Source: Clostridioides sp. ES-S-0010-02
Lineage (GTDB): Bacteria; Bacillota; Clostridia; Peptostreptococcales; Peptostreptococcaceae
Direction: 5' to 3'
NCBI GenBank assembly: GCA_020641055.1
Contig: CP067345.1
Location: 1,605,317 to 1,669,316, forward strand
Length of the DNA: 64,000 nucleotides
Position numbers and translations under genes: made by a program. How positions within the stretch are numbered: position 1 is the stretch's first letter; each line of letters starts with the position of its first letter. Of the stretch, positions 34,016 to 42,749 are shown one piece after another. The notes under the pieces were generated by a model, which worked only from the letters and a program-made list of their open reading frames with translations, was not told where the DNA came from and did no database searches.

Positions 34016-34813
34016 ATGGAGAGAATAAAAAATATAATAATACTTTTTGTCATTATTTTAGGAAGTATATTTATAATATTTTTTAATTTTGAAGATAAAG
34101 AAGAAATAAAAGGAAAATTAAGAATAGGGGTATCTGATGATACCTCTGGTTTTGTAATAAATTATATGATAAACAAAGATTACTTTGAAAGCATAAAAGT
34201 AAGTGATGTAATGGAGACTTTTACAATTAATGATTGCTGAGCAAGTACAATGCAATGGGCTCTGAGTTCAGAGGAAATAGATATAGCAATCATATGTAAA
34301 GATGCAGCAAAACAGTATATAAATGCAACTAGTGAGTTTGAAATTGTTGGTACAGTAGTTCAAAATTCAGATATATTTTTATTAAAGAAGAACAATCCTC
34401 AAAAAATAGGAATAATTCAAAATAGAAATTATCAATCTGAATTAGTAAAAAAATACTATGAAAATATAAAAGTTTCTCCATTATTAGGGACAGCACTAGC
34501 ATATGGGCTAGAAAGTAATTTAGTAGATGGTGTTGTAATAGACTGTATAAAAGCAATTGGATTAGAAGGCGAAAAAAAATCTACAGCTAAATTAGGTGAC
34601 TATGATACCTATGTATTAGTTGTGAATAAGGAGTTTGAGAAAAGCAAGTCGTATAGTGATTTTATAAAACTATACAATAAAAGTGTTGATAATTTAAGGA
34701 AAGAAACTATATTTAAAAAAGCATTAAAAGAGTATAAGAATATAAGAAATATAGATATGGAGGAAATAAGAAGTTGGAAATTAAAATTTCTAAAGATAGA
34801 GGAGATACAATAG
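34016..34813 (+). CDS. saoB: selenocysteine-containing substrate-binding protein SaoB
   Basis: Reading TGA at 34238-34240 as Sec joins two fragments into one 265-residue frame with a single N-terminal membrane anchor. Cys74-Sec75 (TINDCUASTMQWAL) sits where a substrate-binding protein of the NMT1/SsuA type contacts its ligand; the downstream part (EIDIAIICKDAAKQY, FELVGTV-like) fits that fold. The frame continues exactly after the TGA with no other stop. A CTCTGA/TCAGAG hairpin follows at 34260-34273. The 3' end overlaps saoP by 40 bases. Confidence 0.82.
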
Positions 34814-35580
34814 CTAAGAAAAAATCTAAAAGTAGTATGGACATTTTATATAAAATAATACTTTTAGTTAGTATATTTTTAGTCTGGCATTTTGCAGCAA
34901 AAGATATAGGGAGTTCTTTATTACTCCCAATGCCAGTAGATGTAATAAAAGGTTTCTTTTACTGTGTGACAGATGTAGAGACAGTGACTAATCTGTTTAT
35001 AACATTGCAAAGAGTGCTTAAAGGATTTATGTATGCATTATTGTTTGGACTTCCAATAGGATTTATTATGGGATTTTCTAAGACTTTTGAAAAGCTTTTA
35101 TCTCCAGTAGTAGATTCTGTAAGACAAGTTCCTATAATGGCGTGGGTTCCTCTTACAATAGTATGGTTTGGTATAGGGGATGGTCCAACAATATTTTTAA
35201 TAGCTTTTTCAGGAGTTTTTCCTATAATTTTAAATACTATTCAAGGTGTAAGAGCAATATCAAAGGATTATTATAATGCAGCTAGAAGTATGGGGGCATC
35301 GCCAATTGTAATATTTGCAAATGTAATAGTACCAGCATCTCTTCCAGATATATTGACTGGTTCAAGAATTGCCATAAGTACAGGATGGATGTCTGTTATC
35401 TGAGCCGAGTTCATAGCTACGAGTGCCGGTCTCGGTTACTCCATGGTACAAGCTCAGACATTGATGCATACAGATGTATTAATTGGGCTTATGATATTTG
35501 CAGCTTTAATAGGATTTATAATAGATAGAGTACTAAAATTTATAAATAAAATCCTTTGTAGATGGAGGTTTGCAGATTAA
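34774..35580 (+). CDS. saoP: ABC transporter permease selenoprotein SaoP
   Basis: A 268-residue SsuC/TauC-like permease with about six helices, readable in full only if TGA 35401-35403 is Sec210. The site lies in GWMSVIUAEFIATSAGLGY, the EAA-loop region where relatives have Ala (VAAEMIAASSGLG). The segment right after the TGA is far more GC-rich than its surroundings and can fold (GCCGAG/CTCGGT), as expected for a SECIS element inside the coding region. The TTG start follows GGAGG. The stop TAATGA overlaps the saoA start. Confidence 0.83.
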
Positions 35581-36332
35581 TGAAATTAAGTGTGAGAGAT
35601 ATAAATAAAACATTTGTAAATAGCAAAATACATACAAAGGTTTTGGAAGATATAAGTATAGATATAGAAAATGGTCAATTTGTTTGTCTTTTAGGACCCT
35701 CAGGATGTGGAAAAACAACTTTACTTACTATAATAGGTGGATTTCAAAAGGCAGAAAGTGGAGATGTCTTTATAAATGATAAAATAGTTAAAAAACCAGG
35801 TATAGATAGAGCTTTCATATTTCAAAACTACGCTCTATTTCCTTGGAAGACTATAAGGGGCAATGTTTTATTTCCTATGAAACAGCAGAAAATACCGAAA
35901 GAAAAGAGAGAAGAAATGTTGGAAGAGCTTTTGGTTATGTCTGATTTAAAAGGGAAAGAAAATCTGTTTCCTCATCAATTGTCTGGAGGAATGAAACAAA
36001 GAGTTGCTATGATAAGAGCTTTAGCCTGTAATCCTGAAGTATTATTAATGGATGAACCACTAGGAGCAGTTGATTTTCAAATGAGACAAAACTTACAAGA
36101 AGAACTTGAAAGAATATGGACAAAAAAGAAAATAACTGCATTAATGGTAACTCATGATGTTGATGAAGCTGTATATATGAGTGATAGAGTTATAGTAATG
36201 TCAAGGGATAAGGGAAGAATTCTTGACGATATAAATATAGACATTCCAAGACCTAGGGCTAGAGGGAGCCAAGAATATGAAGAATATAAGAATAAATTAA
36301 CTGACATTTTGTCAAAATGTTATGATGTTTAA
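35580..36332 (+). CDS. saoA: ABC transporter ATP-binding protein SaoA
   Basis: A 250-residue SsuB/TauB-type ATPase with Walker A GPSGCGKTT, Q-loop FQNYALFPW, signature LSGGMKQR, Walker B LLMDEPLGAVD and H-loop VTHDVDEA. I start at ATG 35580, inside the saoP stop (TAATGA), because GGAGG lies upstream. It energises the importer formed with SaoP and the two binding proteins. Confidence 0.9.
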   Translation: MKLSVRDINKTFVNSKIHTKVLEDISIDIENGQFVCLLGPSGCGKTTLLTIIGGFQKAESGDVFINDKIVKKPGIDRAFIFQNYALFPWKTIRGNVLFPMKQQKIPKEKREEMLEELLVMSDLKGKENLFPHQLSGGMKQRVAMIRALACNPEVLLMDEPLGAVDFQMRQNLQEELERIWTKKKITALMVTHDVDEAVYMSDRVIVMSRDKGRILDDINIDIPRPRARGSQEYEEYKNKLTDILSKCYDV

Positions 36333-36344
36333 AGAGGAGTAGAA

Positions 36345-36986
36345 ATGAGTCAAATAGAAAAATACAATAGTTTAAATGACACACAACGAAAGATAAGAAT
36401 ATCTATTATGGATATGATAATAGATAATTGTTCTAGTGTTACACTTAAAGAAGTAATTGAACATATAAGTATAAATTTAAGCTTAGAAAAAGAATATCTA
36501 GAAACTACACTGAACCATTTTATTGATAAAAATATAATGGTTGTTGATGGAGATAGCATAAATTTTATATATCCAGTATCAGCATTACCTACTAATCATA
36601 AAGTTACATTAAGTGATAATAGAAGCTTCAGTGCAATGTGTGCTATAGATGCAATAGGAACTTCTTGCACATTTAATCAAGATGTAAGAATAAATTCTAT
36701 TTGTAGTGCCACAGGTAAAGAAATAGAAATATTTATAAAAGATGAAAAAATTGAATATGTAAACAATCCAGATTTAAGAGTGCTTCATATAAACCTTGAT
36801 AAGCATTCAAATTGGGCAGCAAGTTGCTGAAATGTAATGAATTTCTTCTGGACGAAGAATGATTTTGATGCATGGACAAAAGAAGCTGGATTATCAGATG
36901 ATGAAGATATATATTGCTTGGACATTAATGAAGCAATAGTAGAATCGTATAAAATATTTAAACTTGAACAAAAAGTATTAGTATAG
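36345..36986 (+). CDS. saoL: MerB-like organometallic lyase selenoprotein SaoL
   Basis: Reading TGA 36828-36830 as Sec gives a 213-residue MerB homologue. MerB (organomercurial lyase) uses Cys96, Asp99 and Cys159 to cleave carbon-mercury bonds. Here CAIDAIG matches the Cys96-x2-Asp99 segment, and WAASCUNVMNFFWT matches MerB's FCCHVHFFAS, with Cys161 at the catalytic Cys159 and Sec162 at Cys160. An N-terminal winged-helix-like part is present as in MerB. The C-terminal segment after the TGA (DFDAWTKEAG...DINEAI) matches MerB's tail. A perfect TTCTTC/GAAGAA hairpin lies 13 bases after the TGA. Predicted to break carbon-metal bonds; the metal is unknown. Confidence 0.87.
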
Positions 36987-36998
36987 GAATGTACCTAT

Positions 36999-37110
36999 CA
37001 AAAACTAAAAATATCCTTTAGACAAAATATCCATACAATATACACTATTAGTATTTAACATATATATGAGATGGATTTAAATCTAAAGGGATATTTTTAG
37101 TTTTTATAGA
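36999..37110. terminator. shared terminator between saoL and the convergent HAD gene
   Basis: AAACTAAAAATATCCTTTA and TAAAGGGATATTTTTAGTTT are far apart (about 65 bases of loop) yet nearly perfectly paired, with T runs on each strand, between two convergent genes. Confidence 0.6.
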
Positions 37111-37113
37111 TAT

Positions 37114-37935
37114 TTAGATAGCTTTATTAAGTATATATTTGTTTATAACCTTTGCAACTCCATTTTCATTGTTGGTATCAGTAACATAATCAGCAATTTC
37201 TTTTATGCTACTACGTGCATTTCCCATAGCCACACCAAGCCCTGCATATTTTATCATATGTTGGTCATTTTCTTCATCACCAACAGCAATAGCATTTTCT
37301 ATAGGTATATTTAGATTATTACATAATGTTTGAAGTGCAGTACCCTTATTAGTAGTTTTACCTAAAAATTCTAAATAAAAGGGAGCAGACCTTACTATAG
37401 TATATCTATTGAATAAATTCTTAGGAAGTTGTTTTATAATTTCTTCTAATCTTTCTGGTTCATCAACTATCATAACCTTACAGATTTTAATAGATTTATC
37501 AATTTTATCTTTATGTATATATTTAACTTCTATATCATTCAATTTAGCTTCATGAAGTGTGTACTTACCAGGAATTTCGTTTGGAGTAACTAAATTTGTC
37601 ATGGTATTTATGTGTATTTTGGTATTATATTTTTTGCAAACATTGTTGTATATAAAATCAAAGTCGTCTAAAGTCATCTCTACATTATGTATTATTTTTT
37701 CACTTTTAACCTCTTGAATCATAGCTCCATTGAAGCATATAACATAATCACCTTCATCTGTTAGATTTAATTGATTTAAAAGTCCTTTGACACCAGGAAG
37801 GGGTCTACCTGTTGTTATAACTACTTTAGCTCCAGCTTTCTTTGCTTCTTGAATAGATTCAAATACTTCAGGAGTAACTTTTCTTTTTGTATTTAATATT
37901 GTTCCATCAATATCTAGTGCGATTAATTTGTACAT
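37114..37935 (-). CDS. Cof-type HAD-IIB phosphatase
   Basis: A 273-residue sugar-phosphatase-like HAD protein. It has the DxD nucleophile motif LDIDGTILN, motif II TTGRP, the type IIB cap, and motif III/IV KGTALQTLC...AVGDEENDQHMI. These enzymes dephosphorylate sugar phosphates or flavin and pyridoxal phosphates. GGAGGTTGATAT precedes the ATG. Single gene, convergent with saoL. Confidence 0.88.
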   Translation of the reverse strand: MYKLIALDIDGTILNTKRKVTPEVFESIQEAKKAGAKVVITTGRPLPGVKGLLNQLNLTDEGDYVICFNGAMIQEVKSEKIIHNVEMTLDDFDFIYNNVCKKYNTKIHINTMTNLVTPNEIPGKYTLHEAKLNDIEVKYIHKDKIDKSIKICKVMIVDEPERLEEIIKQLPKNLFNRYTIVRSAPFYLEFLGKTTNKGTALQTLCNNLNIPIENAIAVGDEENDQHMIKYAGLGVAMGNARSSIKEIADYVTDTNNENGVAKVINKYILNKAI

Positions 37936-38442
37936 ATCAACCTCCAGTAATTTATATCCTCAATTTCCTAATGAAAACGTTGACACAACTAGTGTTGAAC
38001 AAAATTTCAGTAGAAAATTTAATGTGTATATTATTATACCAAGAGATAAGCAATTTAGAAAGTTTAATAGTATTAATTTTTTGATAAAATTATTACTTAT
38101 ATAACATACTTATGTAAAATTGTATCTTTTATGAGTGTATAAAAGTTAACTATAAAAAATGGCATCGTTTGCATTTTGATGTAGAGATAAGCTTATACTA
38201 TAAAGGTTAATAGTTTTATATGAAAGCTTTATTAAAGTTTGTATAGTAATTAATTTTATTCTATAAAATATTGTAATTACAATAATCATATGTTATTATT
38301 CAACATGATTATAATGTAAATATTACTCAAAATAATAATTTATAAAGTCATAGTAGTATGTAATACATGTAAATAATAGCATGTAATGCATATAAAACTA
38401 TATTTATAAATAAAGAACAAAATTTATAAAGGAGAGTTTTAA
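37936..38442. other. divergent intergenic region
   Basis: 507 bases between the divergent HAD and M3 peptidase genes. It is strongly AT-rich with short direct and inverted runs of ATGTAAT-like sequence near 38340-38400. No ORF, riboswitch or strong promoter pair was recognised. Confidence 0.3.
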
Positions 38443-40137
38443 ATGAAGTTTTCAGAGTTTAAGTATGAAAGACCAAATTATGATAGTATAAAAAAAGAGT
38501 TTTTAAAGTGTGTAGAGGAAATAGATAATTCTTGTTGTTATGATGAACAACAAGAAAATATACATAAAATTAATTTTTTGAGAAATAAAATAGAAACGTT
38601 GTCAAACATAGCATCTATAAGATACAGTATAAATACTCTTAATAAACTCTATCAAGAGGAAAAAAAATATTGGGACGAATACATGCCTTTATATGAAGAA
38701 TTAAATTCATATTTTTATAATGTTATAGTAAATTCTAAATTTAAATCTAATTTAAAAAAAGAATTTGGAGAACAATTTTTTACAATAGTGGATTATTCTT
38801 TAAAAAGTTTTTCTAAAGAGATAATAAAGGAATTACAAGAAGAAAATAAATTGTGTTCAGAGTATACTAAACTTTTAGCATCTGCACAGATAATGTTTGA
38901 AGGAGAAGAGAGAAACTTATCTGGAATGGGAATGTTTATGTGTTCTAAGTCTAGAAAAACAAGGGAATTAGCGAATAAGGCATATTATAATTTCTTTGAA
39001 GAAAATGAACCTAAATTTGATGATATATTTGATAAATTAGTTAAACTGAGAGATAAAATAGCAAAAAAACTAGGTTTTAAAAATTTTGTAGAGCTTGGAT
39101 ATATTAGAATGATGAGAAGTAATTACAGAGAAGATAGGATTGAAAATTTTAGAAAACAAGTATTAAAATATATTGTACCACTGGCTGATGAACTTTATGA
39201 AAAGCAAGCTAAGAGAACCGGTCTAGAATCTTTGAGTTACATAGATGAAGGCTTAGAATTTTTAACAGGAAATCCAACGTTAAAGGGCAATTCAGAATAC
39301 ATAATTGAAAATGGAAAAAGAATGTATGCTGAATTATCTAAAGAAACTGGTGAATTTTTTAATTTTATGTTAGAAAACGAACTTATGGATTTAGAAACAA
39401 AGAAAGGAAAAGGGGCTGGTGGGTACTGTACTTATATACCAGACTACAAGTCGCCATTTATTTTTTCTAACTTTAATCAAACATCTGATGATATAGATGT
39501 ATTGACACATGAGGCAGGTCATGCATTTCAATTGTATATGTCCAGATGGATTGAAATGCCAGAGATTAATTTTCCTACACTGGATAGTTGCGAAATTCAT
39601 TCAATGAGTATGGAATTTATAACATGGCCATGGATGGAGTTATTTTTTAAGGAAGACACAGATAAATACAAGTTTACTCATTTATCATCTGCAATTAAAT
39701 TTATACCTTATGGAGTAGTTGTTGATGAATTTCAGCATTATATTTATAAAAATCCTAATATTGACAAATCAAAAAGAAAAGAAATATGGAGGTTTTTAGA
39801 GAAAAAATACTTACCACATAGAAAGTATGATGATAATTCTTTTTTAGAACGAGGTTGCTGGTGGTTTAAACAAGGTCACATATTTAAAAATCCTTTTTAC
39901 TATATAGATTATGCATTAGCTCAAATTTGTGCATTACAATTTTGGAAAAAAATGATTAAAAACAAAGACTCTGGATGGAATGACTATATAAACATCTGTA
40001 AAGTAGGTGGAACAAAGTCATTTTTAGATATTGTAAGTATAGGAAATCTATATTCTCCATTTGACAATGATTGTATAAAATCTGTTATAGGTGATGTGAA
40101 ATCATGGTTTGATGAAATAAATGACATCAATTTGTAA
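38443..40137 (+). CDS. M3-family oligoendopeptidase
   Basis: A 564-residue zinc peptidase of the PepF/oligoendopeptidase type. The metal motif HEAGH is at residues 356-360 and the second ligand Glu lies in DSCEIHSMSMEF. Cytoplasmic, no signal peptide. It cleaves short peptides, fitting an amino-acid-fermenting lifestyle next to the glycine reductase operon. GGAGAG precedes the ATG. Confidence 0.88.
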   Translation: MKFSEFKYERPNYDSIKKEFLKCVEEIDNSCCYDEQQENIHKINFLRNKIETLSNIASIRYSINTLNKLYQEEKKYWDEYMPLYEELNSYFYNVIVNSKFKSNLKKEFGEQFFTIVDYSLKSFSKEIIKELQEENKLCSEYTKLLASAQIMFEGEERNLSGMGMFMCSKSRKTRELANKAYYNFFEENEPKFDDIFDKLVKLRDKIAKKLGFKNFVELGYIRMMRSNYREDRIENFRKQVLKYIVPLADELYEKQAKRTGLESLSYIDEGLEFLTGNPTLKGNSEYIIENGKRMYAELSKETGEFFNFMLENELMDLETKKGKGAGGYCTYIPDYKSPFIFSNFNQTSDDIDVLTHEAGHAFQLYMSRWIEMPEINFPTLDSCEIHSMSMEFITWPWMELFFKEDTDKYKFTHLSSAIKFIPYGVVVDEFQHYIYKNPNIDKSKRKEIWRFLEKKYLPHRKYDDNSFLERGCWWFKQGHIFKNPFYYIDYALAQICALQFWKKMIKNKDSGWNDYINICKVGGTKSFLDIVSIGNLYSPFDNDCIKSVIGDVKSWFDEINDINL

Positions 40138-40339
40138 AAAATTATGAGAAATTTGTTCTCCCAGCTTAAGAATTAAAAACATATATCTTTCTTACAAAAA
40201 TGATTATGTTTTTAATCAATATGAAATAATAAACCAAAAAAGATTTGTACTTAAAAAAAAAAGAAAATACAGGAAATATGTAATATCAACATTTGGAAAA
40301 AAAAGTAAAAATGTATACAAAATACATATAAAAAAACTA

Positions 40340-40368
40340 TTGCAAATTTTATAGAATGTTTATATACT
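40340..40368 (+). promoter_or_regulatory. promoter of the glycine reductase operon
   Basis: TTGCAA (40340-40345), a 17-base spacer and TATACT (40363-40368), about 85 bases before the glycine aptamer. Confidence 0.7.
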
Positions 40369-40451
40369 TAAGTCAACAGAGATAGAAAAAAGCTATTTAT
40401 AAAAATAAAAAGATAAATTGCTAACTTTTCAATTTTCTGAAAATATAATAA

Positions 40452-40580
40452 TCCGGGGGAAGAGTATGGGAGACTGCTTTATAAAAAGCGACCGAAGGGA
40501 CAAATTTAATCTTACATACCCAGAAGATTAAATGAAATTCTCAGGTAAAGATGACTGTACTTGGACGGGTCTCTGAAAAT
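40452..40580 (+). promoter_or_regulatory. glycine riboswitch (single aptamer)
   Basis: The core has the glycine aptamer hallmarks in order: GGGAGACTGC, CGACCGAAGGGACAA, a peripheral stem, AAATTCTCAGGTAAA, GACTGT and ACGGGTCTCTG, which closes with the GGGAGA side. Only one complete aptamer is visible rather than the common tandem pair. It is followed by a terminator and then grdX, so it acts on transcription of the whole grd operon. An on-switch with glycine would make sense because the operon consumes glycine. Confidence 0.88.
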
Positions 40581-40585
40581 GATTT

Positions 40586-40632
40586 TAACAGGGAAGACAA
40601 ATTGGGAGATTTGTTTTTCCTGTTTTTTATTT
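40586..40632 (+). terminator. riboswitch expression-platform terminator
   Basis: AACAGGGAAGACAAA pairs with TTTGTTTTTCCTGTT around an 8-base loop, followed by TTTTT. It lies directly after the aptamer and 40 bases before grdX. Confidence 0.8.
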
Positions 40633-40670
40633 ATCGAGCAATAAATAAAAATTTGAAAGAGAGTAAAAAA

Positions 40671-41042
40671 ATGATAATAATCACAAATAATCCAAAAGTA
40701 AAAGAAGAAGTTCAAGACAGAGAAGTTTTATTTAAAGATACAACTTATATTGGAATCTTAGAAACAAGTAGAGATTTGATACATGAAGGATATGAACTTT
40801 TATCTCATCCACTATATGGGAGTGTAAAACCAAATGAGACACCTTATAGAACAGTTATACTAAAACAAGGAAATCGTTTGGATATAAACTCTTTAACCTT
40901 AATTGAAGAAGCAATCATAACTGCAAGTAAATTTCAGAATAATAAAAAGACTCCAGCATGGACAGAAAGCGTTCAAGATGACTTTAGAGTAATCGATTAT
41001 GACATATTTTATAATACAATACAAAGAATGCAGTATGAATAA
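40671..41042 (+). CDS. grdX: GrdX protein
   Basis: A 123-residue small cytoplasmic protein that heads glycine reductase operons; its biochemical role is not established. Sequence start MIIITNNPKVKEEV and end IDYDIFYNTIQRMQYE agree with GrdX. The open frame runs 120 bases upstream, but the ATG at 40671 preceded by GAAAGAGAG follows the riboswitch terminator and is the real start. Confidence 0.88.
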   Translation: MIIITNNPKVKEEVQDREVLFKDTTYIGILETSRDLIHEGYELLSHPLYGSVKPNETPYRTVILKQGNRLDINSLTLIEEAIITASKFQNNKKTPAWTESVQDDFRVIDYDIFYNTIQRMQYE

Positions 41043-41139
41043 ATGAATTTGTTAAAAAGTTATTAAAATAGCATAAATATTAAATCTGATTTAATATTAA
41101 ATAAAAATTAAGAAATTTAATTGGGGAGGATAAGTCAAA

Positions 41140-42087
41140 ATGGAAAATGTGTATGACTTAGTAATAATTGGTTCAGGACCAGCAGGGCTTGCAGCAGGTC
41201 TTTATGGAGCAAGAGCAAAGTTGAAAACTCTAATCCTAGAAAAAGATAAGACTGGTGGGCAAATTGTAATAACACATGAAATTGCAAATTATCCAGGGTC
41301 AGTTCCAAATGCAACAGGACCAAGTCTAATAGCTAGAATGGTTGAGCAATGTAAAGAGTTCGGAGCAGAAATGTTAAGAGACAACATTGTAGATACTGAA
41401 CTAGATGGAGATATAAAAGTTTTAAAAGGACAAAAGGCAGAATATAGAGCAAAAGCAGTAATAATAGGAACAGGAGCAACACCAAGAAAAATTGGTTGCC
41501 CAGGAGAAAAAGAACTTACTGGTAAAGGGGTTTCATATTGTGCAACTTGTGATGCAGATTTCTTTGAAGACTTTGAAGTCTTTGTTGTAGGTGGAGGAGA
41601 CAGTGCATTAGAGGAAGCAATGTATTTAACTAAGTTTGCTAGAAAAGTAACAATTGTACATAGAAGACAAGGATTTAGATGCGCTAAAAGTGTTGAAGAA
41701 AAAGCAAAGGCTAATCCAAAGATAGAGTTTTTACTAGATACAGTAATAGAAGAAATAAAAGGTGATGGAATATTAGAATCAGTTGTATTTAAGAATAAAG
41801 TTACTGGAGAAACTCATGAATACTTTGCAGATGAAGAGGATGGAACAATGGGAGTATTTGTTTTCGTTGGATTAGATGCTCAAACTGATTTATTCAAAGG
41901 CAAAGTTGATATGGATGAAAAAGGTTACATAATAACTGATGAAGACATGAGAACTAATATACCAGGTGTATTTGCAGCAGGTGATTGCAGATCTAAGACT
42001 CTAAGACAGGTTGTAACTGCAACTAACGATGGAGCAATTGCATCTATAGTAGCTGAAAAATATATTGATGAAAAGTTTGAAAACTAA
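41140..42087 (+). CDS. trxB: thioredoxin reductase of the grd operon
   Basis: A 315-residue FAD/pyridine-nucleotide enzyme with GSGPAGLAAGLYGARA, the redox-active CATC at residues 134-137, GGGDSALEEA and C-terminal GVFAAGDCRSKTLRQ. It supplies electrons from NAD(P)H through TrxA to glycine reductase. GGGGAGGA precedes the ATG. Confidence 0.93.
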   Translation: MENVYDLVIIGSGPAGLAAGLYGARAKLKTLILEKDKTGGQIVITHEIANYPGSVPNATGPSLIARMVEQCKEFGAEMLRDNIVDTELDGDIKVLKGQKAEYRAKAVIIGTGATPRKIGCPGEKELTGKGVSYCATCDADFFEDFEVFVVGGGDSALEEAMYLTKFARKVTIVHRRQGFRCAKSVEEKAKANPKIEFLLDTVIEEIKGDGILESVVFKNKVTGETHEYFADEEDGTMGVFVFVGLDAQTDLFKGKVDMDEKGYIITDEDMRTNIPGVFAAGDCRSKTLRQVVTATNDGAIASIVAEKYIDEKFEN

Positions 42088-42163
42088 AAAGCTATAAAGT
42101 AAAGTTAATGAATAATATTTAAAATATTAAAATAAAATAAAAATTTCAAGGGGGAACATGAAA

Positions 42164-42481
42164 ATGTTAGATTTAGATAAAAGTACTTTTGATGAAGAAG
42201 TTTTAAACGCAGAAGGTTTTGTATTTGTTGATTTCTGGAGTGAAGGTTGTGAACCTTGTAAAGCTTTAATGCCAGATGTTCATAAATTAGCTGAAACTTA
42301 TGGGGATAAAATAAAATTCTGTAAAATGGATACAACAAAAGCTAGAAGATTAGCGATAAAACAAAAAGTATTAGGACTTCCAACTATGGCTATATACAAA
42401 GATGGAGAAAAAGTAGACGAAGTTACTAAGGATGATGCTACAATTACTAATATAGAAGATATGATTAAAAAATATCTTTAA
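42164..42481 (+). CDS. trxA: thioredoxin with GCEPC active site
   Basis: A thioredoxin of about 105 residues. The active site is GCEPC rather than the canonical WCGPC, a variant known from amino-acid-fermenting clostridia, paired with the upstream reductase. Cis-Pro lies in [11 protein letters not shown] 42164 is used because the GGGGG site is only three bases from an ATG two codons earlier; either is possible. It reduces the glycine reductase complex. Confidence 0.92.
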   Translation: MLDLDKSTFDEEVLNAEGFVFVDFWSEGCEPCKALMPDVHKLAETYGDKIKFCKMDTTKARRLAIKQKVLGLPTMAIYKDGEKVDEVTKDDATITNIEDMIKKYL

Positions 42482-42549
42482 TATATTGATACAATATTAA
42501 CAAAAATAAAGAAAAAATCGATTTAAGTCTAGAAGTAAAATAAAAAGGA

Positions 42550-42647
42550 TTTTTATGTCTTAGTTTGTTAAAAAAATAATTTTGGATAAAATATTTTTTT
42601 TACGATAAAGAATTTTTAGTAATAAAACAAATATCAAGACATAAAAA
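42550..42647 (+). repeat. long-range inverted repeat between trxA and grdE
   Basis: TTTTTATGTCTTAGTTTGTT and AACAAATATCAAGACATAAAAA face each other across about 50 AT-rich bases and pair over about 17 positions. It sits inside the 268-base gap separating the electron-supply genes from the catalytic genes. Confidence 0.5.
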
Positions 42648-42749
42648 CACAATATGAAAACATCTTTAAAATAAGTTAGAAAATATTGATATAACTTTGA
42701 GAAAAACTCAAATGCATATATACAAAATTAAATAACAGGAGGTGCAAGT

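Noticed and set aside
34250-34813. Separate gene after a stop at 34240
   Set aside because: Same frame as the upstream ORF, interrupted only by one TGA in a Cys-Sec motif; treated as one selenoprotein gene.
37980-38005. GACACAACTAGTGTTGAAC as an operator palindrome
   Set aside because: Only the central ACTAGT is symmetric; arms do not pair.
38155-38180. TGGCATCGTTTGCA as a sigma-54 promoter before the M3 peptidase
   Set aside because: The GG to GC distance is two bases too short for a -24/-12 promoter.
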